NCBI GenBank assembly: GCA_010015655.1
Contig: ML976726.1
Location: forward strand, 124,001-188,000
DNA length: 64,000 nt
Direction: 5' to 3'
Source: Bimuria novae-zelandiae CBS 107.79
Lineage: Eukaryota > Ascomycota > Dothideomycetes > Pleosporales > Didymosphaeriaceae
Made by a program: the position numbers and the translations under genes. The notes under the pieces are model-generated. The model did not search any database. It worked only from the letters and a program-made list of their open reading frames with translations, and was not told where the DNA came from. Below are positions 57,391 through 64,000 of this stretch, piece after piece. Within the stretch, counting starts at the first letter, position 1. Each line of letters starts with the position of its first letter.

Positions 57391-59164
57391 CTACCTCCTG
57401 CCCAACTTCCATCTCGAGATCCTCGTCTGTATCTCGTCCCACGTAAAATCCTTCCTCTTCAGACCCTCCTGCTCACCTTCCTGCAACACCACCGTTGGTG
57501 CACCACTGCCTTCGCCCGCATTTCTAACTTCCCCACCAAATACCTGCCTCGCTACACGGCGCAAATCCTTCATAGTGACCGCCTCGATCTTAGCGCACAT
57601 CTCCTTGACGCCGACCTTGCGACCGTGGACCTGCACCTGCCTGCCCAGATCCTCAAGCTCGACCATCCTCGACTCAAGGTTCATCAGCAAGCTAGAGCGC
57701 AGTTGGTTCTTCGCTCGTTGCACTTCTGGCTCGCGGAGGGCGGCGTATCCGGTTTCCGAACCGAGAGCGTCGAGTTCGCGGCACATTACCTCTAGCATCT
57801 GCGACACGGACGCCGGGGCGCACGAGGCTGCGATGCCGAAAAGGCCGGAGTCGGTGTAGGAATGGTTGAAGGAGACGCAGGATTCGATCCAGCCGTGCTG
57901 GTTCAGAACATTGGTGTAGAGGCGCGAGTACATGCCCTTTCCAGGGCCGCCTGCGCTGAAGGAGCTGCCGCCGCCGAGCAGTGTTTGGAGGGTCGCGAGC
58001 GCGTATATGTCGGGAGAAGAGATAGGAAGGGCTTCGAAAGCGAGGTGGATGTGCGAGAGACGCGGGAGGGCGGGGTTGAGCGGAGGTGGAATGGAAGGGA
58101 GTGTGAGGAAGCCGCCGGTGTAGTGCGATGGAGTTAAGGTATCTATCGGAGGGAAATTCAGATCGAAGGAGGTGTTTACGGAAGCGTTTGACGTGGCGGA
58201 GGTAGAAAGGTTCTTGAAGAAGGGTATCTTAGAGAGGAGTTTCGAGGCCTGTGGCGGCGCGCCGGTCGGTGTGGGATGTGATGCTGTGAAGGTTGGCTTT
58301 TGCCCCGAGGACGCGGCACTTTCTTCGCCAACTCCAACTAGCGATGGTCCGACACTCTTCTGCATATCGCCAAAGTATTTTTCCGCTAACCGGACTGCCT
58401 CCTTGTGCTCAACGCCCGCAAACGCCACAACCATCCTTTCTGGCTTGTAGAATTCTTTGCGATATGCCTCCACTACTGCGCGGTTGATATGTGGAAGCCT
58501 CTCTTTCGGGCACAACAGCGGGTTGCCCAGGGTGTTGTCCTTGTAAGCAGCCATGTGCACCAGCTCGGGTAGGATCAGCTCTGGCTTGGACCAGATCTCG
58601 CCAATCTCGTAGTCTGCCACCTCCAGCTGCTGTTGTACCTCGTCTTCGGTGATGAGCGGGTTCCTGATTGTGTCGGCGAGGAGGCCGACGGTGGTTGGTA
58701 CGGCCGAGTTGAATGTTGCGGCCTGGTACATGAGTGACTCGCGCGACGAGGCACATTGTATGTTGCCGCCTAATGACTGGATCTTTTCCAACACTTCGTC
58801 TCCGGACGAGGATGCTGTTGACTTGAAGGCTAACCGGTCCATGATGTGACTCACGCCCCGCAACGCGTCGTTCTCGTACCTCGAGCCGGCATCGACGTAG
58901 ACTCCGATTCCGGAGAAGGGCCCCGGGAGGGCTTCGGTCGCAACGCGGATGCCATTGGGGAGAGTTGTAATCTCATCGAGCTCGACAGGATCCTGTGGAA
59001 GTTAGAAGACGTGTTTCGGCTGGCAGGTGCAAGCTAACCTTCTCTTCCGCGACCACCGTCGCCAGCCCCCGTCTACCGGCGCATGCTGCAGACTTTGTGA
59101 GGGACGCGGAGGCCTGTCTGAGTCCTCGCGACAGTGGCTTGACTGATCTCGGCCTCAACATCAT
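57391..59164 (-). CDS. MAS2: Mitochondrial processing peptidase, alpha subunit
   Basis: Two exons, 59164-59039 and 58992-57391 (46-nt intron), 576 codons (575 aa). Start chosen at the ATG ATG pair that opens an Arg/Ser-rich mitochondrial presequence (MMLRPRSVKPLSRGLRQASA), not at an upstream TTG. The mature part starts DPVELDEITTLPNGIRVATE. The M16 peptidase-like fold has HIMDRLAFKST in place of the zinc-binding H-x-x-E-H of the beta subunit, as expected for the non-catalytic alpha subunit. The flexible glycine-rich loop that binds presequences is GGGSSFSAGGPGKGMYSRLY. It acts in the mitochondrial matrix as a heterodimer with MPP beta, removing import presequences. Divergent from the Dma1-like gene. 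Confidence 0.95.
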
Positions 59165-60017
59165 AGAATGTGCTGTGCGGGATGATGCGGCATCGACAGG
59201 AGATGGCGACGATTTCGAAAATCTCGAATGACTAAGCACGAGTCTTGGCGCATCCGCATCCCATCCACTGGCCTGAGAGGCAGCTGTCAACCTTTGCGTG
59301 AAGTTTGGTTCGACGTGAAAATGTCATCGTCCCGCGATTCTGGCGGCCCCGCAATTGTCGACACTGTAGTCGACATAATCAACATACAACCTCATGTATG
59401 CTGCGACGGCTTGGTGTAGCAGGATGCTGTCTTCCATAACTATGGGTTCCCACATGTGACCATACGGTTCCCGGCCCTAGGACGTACACCAGACATTCCT
59501 CTCACGAGACGGAGTGTCGGAGCTGGCTTTCGTGAAATGCCCTGGTAGCAGCACGTGGCCAAACAACCCCCATATTCCTTCCGAATCCCATGATGCCGCC
59601 GCGTACTCTCGGCAAACTTGGCTTGTGGTGCAGCATCGCGTGAACAGTTCAGGACCGGGACTGTTGTGCGAGGCTGACTTTAATCATACCACTAACTACT
59701 CAACAAATCAGCCAACTATCGCCAACTATCGCTCTTTACTCTACGTAACAAATCTACCAAGCTGTTGACTGTGCGGGTTCCACTCCGTACTGTGCTCCAA
59801 GTGCAACCAGGCTGCACGAGGCCTAGCCGGCTGACTTGGAGTTCTCGTTCCCGTCTGCGCGCTTGGACATCTGCTTTCGCCCCGGCCGTCAAGACGTGCA
59901 GTGCCTCAAGTCAATCCTGCCTGCCAGCCAGAAACAGCGCTCGCCCTAGAGAAGACCCCAAACGGCGGACGCCCCCTCGCACGAATTCACCGCCAGCGCG
60001 CACCACTGCCCACCCTC
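59165..60017. other. Divergent intergenic region (MPP alpha / Dma1-like)
   Basis: 853 bp between two divergent start codons, so both promoters lie here. An in-frame GTG extends the Dma1 frame upstream to 59,901 but is not expected to start translation. A gene otherwise is not seen. Confidence 0.5.
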
Positions 60018-61847
60018 ATGTTTACAGCCCCGTCCGCAGCTGCCCCAACAACCTCAGTCTCCTCGCCGCAAGAGCGACCGAGTGCCTTGCGCGCCCTCCT
60101 CAGGCATTACCACCTCCACAATTCGCCGCACGGCCTCGAAAGCACACCTGAGGGGCAGCAGCGCCACTCACCGGCCGCCCAGTCAAAAGGTCGCGCCCGC
60201 GCAGCAACCACCGTGACCCCGCCCGTATCTCCATCTGCTGTTGCTACCGCGAGCTCCCATCACGACGCCAGTCGACCCAGGCCCTTGCGTACCAATACCG
60301 CCCCCGAAGCCGATCCGCAACCCCCTCCTATCCCCTCGCCGCCTCCTTCCTTCGTAGCCATGACGCGGACCCGTGCAGAAACGGCGGCGCCACAGCTCAC
60401 AGTCAGGAACCAGTCCGGCCCCATCCCCACGACGCCCACCATGGCCTCCAATGCGGTCACCCAGGGCCCATCGTCCGAGACTCCGTCCATGAAAGATCTG
60501 CCATCAATACGGTTCATCATGCACCAGGACCCGCGCGCCGCACGACCCTCGCTCTCCTTCTCCACCATCACACGCACGCTGCCCGACGAAAGCGCCGTCA
60601 TAAAGGTTGGGCGATATTCCGAGCGGGATGTTATGCCCGAGGTACCCAAGGACGTGCCTTCGGCAGCCGCCGTGGGATTCAAATCCAAGGTGGTCAGTCG
60701 GAAACACTGCGAGCTATGGTGCAAGAACGGAGAGTGGTGGATCAAGGACGTCAAGAGCTCCTCGGGTACTTTCTTGAACCACATCCGCTTAAGTCAGCCG
60801 AACCAGGAGAGCAAACCGTTCAAGCTCAAGGACGGCGACATTATCCAGCTCGGAATAGACTTTCGCGGCGGAGAGGAGATGATTTTCCGATGTGTCAAGA
60901 TCAGGATCGAGTGCAATCGCGGATGGCAGCAGGCTCTCAATGCCTTTAAGTGAGTGCATCTATGCGACCCACATTTCACCGCTGACATTTCGCAGCAAAC
61001 AAACCCACCAGCGCCTACGGAATCTGGGCAAGGCCAAGAAAGAAGGCGACAATGCTTCGATGCATACGTCTGAATGTTCTATATGCCTCATGTCTATTGC
61101 GGTAAGTTGTCGCGTGCATATATCTGTTGCACTCGAAACTGATTCAAGCAGCCGTGTCAGTCGCTTTTTGTCGCCCCTTGTTCGCATGTGTGGCATTACA
61201 AGTGTATCCGCCCAATCCTCAACGGCGCAACGTGGCCCAACTTTTTGTGCCCGAATTGCCGCGCCGTGACCGACCTGGAAGCCGATGTAGATGACCCAGT
61301 AGATTTTGAAGAGTGGGAAGAGGAGTCTCCACAGGAGAACGGCGACTCTCGGGTAGACGGCGAGTCCTCGCAGGAAGACCGTCATGTCACCCCTAAAGCC
61401 TCCACCAACGGGCTCAACTCTGTTTCGAGTGACGAGGCATGGGCTTCTGGCGGTCACACGAGCTTCAGTGACTTGGAGGCAGCCATCTCGAACGTCACCA
61501 TAGCAGACAATCTAGACAATATCGCGAATCTACCGGTTGCGGGCCCTTCTACTCCGCAACGAAGTCCGGCACCGTTCGCGTCTTCGTCCGTCACCCAGCC
61601 CGTCGCCATCAATGTCACAGCAGCAAACGAAATTGCCGGCCTGACCCCTCTTTACAGCAGGTCGTCGAACGGCTCAGACGGGCTAAGCCCCAACGGAGCC
61701 GCAGAAGGCCCCATGACGCCGCGCAACGACGCGGGACCTTTTGTGCTCGACGGCAGCGGCAGCACAGGACGAGCTGCAGGCCAGCGCTTCCGCGACGCAA
61801 CAGCAGCAGCCGATCCCGTCACGCCCGAGAACCAGATTCGGGCTTAG
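60018..61847 (+). CDS. DMA1: FHA-RING E3 ubiquitin ligase, Dma1/Dma2 (CHFR-like) type
   Basis: Exons 60018-60949, 60996-61101 and 61152-61847 (introns 46 and 50 nt), 578 codons (577 aa). The N-terminal ~150 residues are Pro/Ser/Thr-rich and probably disordered. The FHA domain follows: VIKVGRYSERD, KVVSRKHCELWCKNGEWWIK and DVKSSSGTFLNHIRLS carry the phosphothreonine-binding Arg, Ser-Arg-Lys-His and Ser-Ser-Gly. The RING finger spans the second intron: CSICLMSIAPCQSLFV, then PCSHVWHYKCI and FLCPNC. The acidic, Ser/Thr-rich tail is long. In yeasts this protein acts in the spindle-position checkpoint and septin/septation control by ubiquitylating phosphorylated partners; I infer the same role. 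The ATG at 60,018 (MFTAPSAAAPTTSVSS) is the first in frame. Confidence 0.93.
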
Positions 61848-62999
61848 CTAGCTGGATCGAATACATTAGCATTTTCCCGGCGTTGGCGCATTTTTCTTCA
61901 CATCCATTGACTCTGGCTAGTTACGAATGATACGTCTGTCATTGACAGCATCTTTTGCGCCTTGTGACTTGCTGGCAGTAATATCTCATCGATGAACTAC
62001 TTTCTTTTTGGAGTATTTTGTGTAATCTCTACTTTGCTTTCGGGATGTTGAATGAAGGGGAGGATGGAGTGTCTTTGGGCGCGCGGGGTGTATGCGCAGA
62101 CGTGTTGGTAGGGCAGGAAAGGGGTGTGAAAAGGCATTTGGCATAGGCATTAGTGGTTCTTGATAGGTGATTTGGACAGACGGGATCGAATTACAAATGT
62201 TTCTACTTTCACGCGAAGCTTTTGGCCTCATTGTTTTCTCCCGCGCTACATGAAAGTGTTTGCATATAAGCCCAGACATCTTACCTCGAGACCCTTCAGC
62301 TTTTGCTGACACCTGGAATGGGCGTCTAACCCACGATCACCCGGGTCGTCGCGGTACACATTGACATCTGCCAACGCGAACGCGGCCGGGCTATCCGCTC
62401 CTATGGCGGGCCGTCCGCGTCCATGGCGTCATCACCTGCGTGCTAGTGACACTGACAGCCCCGCCGGTTCCGTAGTCTAACTTTGGGACTACTTCGGGTG
62501 GTGTGTAAGCGTACCGACTCCACGATGCTCCAGCGGGAGATGTCGGGGACAGGTGTTGGGGGGTGGTGATAGGTTTTTGACAGGTGTCGGAGGGCAGTTC
62601 ACAGCTAGAAAACTGGGTACAGCGATATACCTTTCCTCAATTTGATTCATCTTCTGCATTCTATATAGGATAGGAGGGGTACTGGTTTTTACGGCGAAGG
62701 AGGTGGAAGAGGTAAAGAGAAGGTAGAGTCTGGATGGATGAAACCGGGATGTGTGGTTTTTGGATACAAGTCCCAGGAGAGGAGCGGGTACAAGGATTTG
62801 GCTACGCACCCGTAGACACCGTCAATGTAACACGGCTATAATCGCGAAGAGTATCTCGGAACGATCTGTTGGTCCAACGATGCAGCGCATTGAGTATATA
62901 GCTAATGGACTCCTCGCCTTGCAACACTGTGAAAAGAATGGGTACGTCGCGCCCAAGCACATACGGAAATTGTATCGCCCTCTCCGGGATATATGTACT
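61848..62999. other. Intergenic region between convergent genes
   Basis: About 1.15 kb between the 3' ends of the Dma1-like and bestrophin-like genes, holding both terminators. Open frames on either strand lack recognisable content. Confidence 0.45.
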
Positions 63000-64000
63000 T
63001 CAAGAGCAAGTGAACATGCCGCCCAAATGCGCTCCTTCCTCCTCATGATCTCCCTGCGCCTTCTGCCACTCAGCCAGGAGCGTCAGAACCTCTCGTCGAG
63101 TATCCTCGATGATACCATCCATCTTGATATCATTCTTATCATACCCAAACGGGTCCTCGAGCTGCTGACCGATGCCTTCAATACCATACAGCGTGAAAGC
63201 GACAATAGCGACGATAGGCACACTCCACCAGATGTAGTCGTCCACAATGGCAAAAGGCAAAACACTGACGAACAGAGCCAGCACCTGCTTCTGATGGATC
63301 AGATGCGCCACCGGAATCGGCGTGGAGCGGATCGTTTCCATGCGGCCGTACGCATCGACAAGCGAGTTGATCTGCACAGTCATCTGCGAGGCGAGCGGCG
63401 CATGGACCCAGCCGCGGTCGAAGCCCCGGCGGATGTACGATTCGATGAGCACGGAGAGCTGGAGCGGGAGCGAGAGTCCTTCATCTTCGTACCCGCGCAG
63501 GCCGTCGGGTAGCAGGCTCTTGTACACGTCTTTGGGCTGGTGCAAGCCATCGCCTTCCTCTGCGGCGGTGTCCTCAGGTTCGTCGTGGAACTGGCCGTCT
63601 GCATAGCTGGGGCGGTCTGTGTAGCTAGGGCGACGCGATACAGGCACGGAGTGTGCGTCCAACACCGGGGCGCTTTCTAGCGAGGCGGGAGGGATGTTGA
63701 ACTCGGCGCGTAGGTTGTGCTTGATTGCGTAGAGCACGGCGATTAAGACCTTGAGGACGTGCTCGGTGTCCCGACGCTCCTCGTCGCTCAATCTGCCTCC
63801 CGCCTGCCCGAGCGCCGAGTCGCCCAGCGTGCTTTCCTTGCTCTTCGCGTTAACGAGAATTATCCTCGCGAGGTTCCGCACACTTGTGCTTATCGTGGTC
63901 AAGCAGTTGCGACCTGTCCAGAAGCGGTCATAGGATGTACCGTTGCGGAACACCAGCATCAGACCCACCACAATGGACAGGGAGGGTATGATGGTGGACG
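63000..64000 (-). CDS. Bestrophin-like anion channel family protein (3' part; runs off the window)
   Basis: The minus-strand frame is open from the window end at 64,000 to the TGA at 63,000-63,002, at least 332 codons; the 5' part lies outside. It reads SLSIVVGLMLVFRNGTSYDR and FWTGR, the conserved N-S/T-x-x-x-R-F/Y-x-x-G-R block of the bestrophin/UPF0187 family. An insert rich in Ser, Pro and acid residues follows. Then come hydrophobic helices (LALFVSVLPFAIV and WWSVPIVAIVAFTLYGIEGI) and DPFGYDKNDIKMDGI, the conserved D-P-F-G-x-D segment near the end of the family core. Fungal members are membrane proteins thought to carry chloride or other anions. No intron is seen in this part. Confidence 0.9.
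   Translation of the reverse strand, partial: STIIPSLSIVVGLMLVFRNGTSYDRFWTGRNCLTTISTSVRNLARIILVNAKSKESTLGDSALGQAGGRLSDEERRDTEHVLKVLIAVLYAIKHNLRAEFNIPPASLESAPVLDAHSVPVSRRPSYTDRPSYADGQFHDEPEDTAAEEGDGLHQPKDVYKSLLPDGLRGYEDEGLSLPLQLSVLIESYIRRGFDRGWVHAPLASQMTVQINSLVDAYGRMETIRSTPIPVAHLIHQKQVLALFVSVLPFAIVDDYIWWSVPIVAIVAFTLYGIEGIGQQLEDPFGYDKNDIKMDGIIEDTRREVLTLLAEWQKAQGDHEEEGAHLGGMFTCS

Noticed and set aside
59165..59290. Upstream extension of MPP alpha to 59,290
   Set aside because: It would start at TTG; the ATG ATG at 59,164 opens directly into a mitochondrial presequence.
1..64000. CRISPR arrays, rRNA genes, bacterial-type operons
   Set aside because: No such repeats or genes are visible; introns and gene families show fungal nuclear DNA. 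The tandem repeats present have no spacers.

Overview
This window is nuclear DNA of a filamentous ascomycete (Pezizomycotina; a Dothideomycete would fit, but I cannot prove the class). The protein-coding genes have many short introns (about 45-75 nt) with GT..AG ends and CTRAC-like branch sites. They encode typical fungal families: Zn2Cys6 regulator, PROPPIN, Cdc11-type septin, Dma1-type FHA-RING ligase, mitochondrial processing peptidase alpha. The transposons carry the signature of repeat-induced point mutation (RIP): paired LTRs differ only by transitions, and nearly every in-frame stop is TAA or TAG.

Layout. 1-18,310 is a TA-rich transposon block: a pogo/Fot1-type transposase relic (start codon at 7,100, stop at 37) is split by a complete Copia element (119-5,533, 5-bp target duplication AACGT). 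A plus-strand Copia pol relic follows (about 7.7-8.5 kb), then a second complete Copia element (9,416-14,971, target duplication ATACT), then unidentified RIP-degraded sequence. 18,450-34,108 is a cluster that looks like sugar/pentose catabolism: short-chain dehydrogenase, sugar transporter (with an in-frame TGA), L-arabinitol/sorbitol-type dehydrogenase, transketolase-family enzyme, two paralogous fungal regulators facing each other, and a secreted GH43 glycosidase. 34,983-38,672 holds housekeeping genes (HSV2-type PROPPIN, septin). 38,673-43,264 is a 4.6-kb stretch with no gene I can support. 43,265-47,406 encodes an exceptionally intron-rich PQ-loop membrane protein and a CX5R phosphatase. 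47,571-48,664 is a broken leucine-rich (F-box/LRR-like) gene, with a RIP-degraded hAT transposon (48,753-51,877, 8-bp target duplication GGCACAGG) 88 bp upstream. 52.4-56.65 kb is a tandem array of a small gene family I do not recognise, mostly decayed, with a conserved intron position. 57,391-64,000 returns to housekeeping genes: MPP alpha, Dma1-like ligase and the 3' part of a bestrophin-like channel that runs off the window.

How it fits together. The cluster could release pentoses outside the cell (GH43), import sugar (transporter), oxidise polyol (dehydrogenase) and rearrange carbon (transketolase), with local Zn2Cys6-type regulators. The substrate is inferred, not shown. The most novel items are the tandem family at 52-57 kb, a possible 1-nt exon in the PQ-loop gene, and the nonsense codon in the transporter of an otherwise intact cluster. 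All calls are from reading the sequence; no searches were run.
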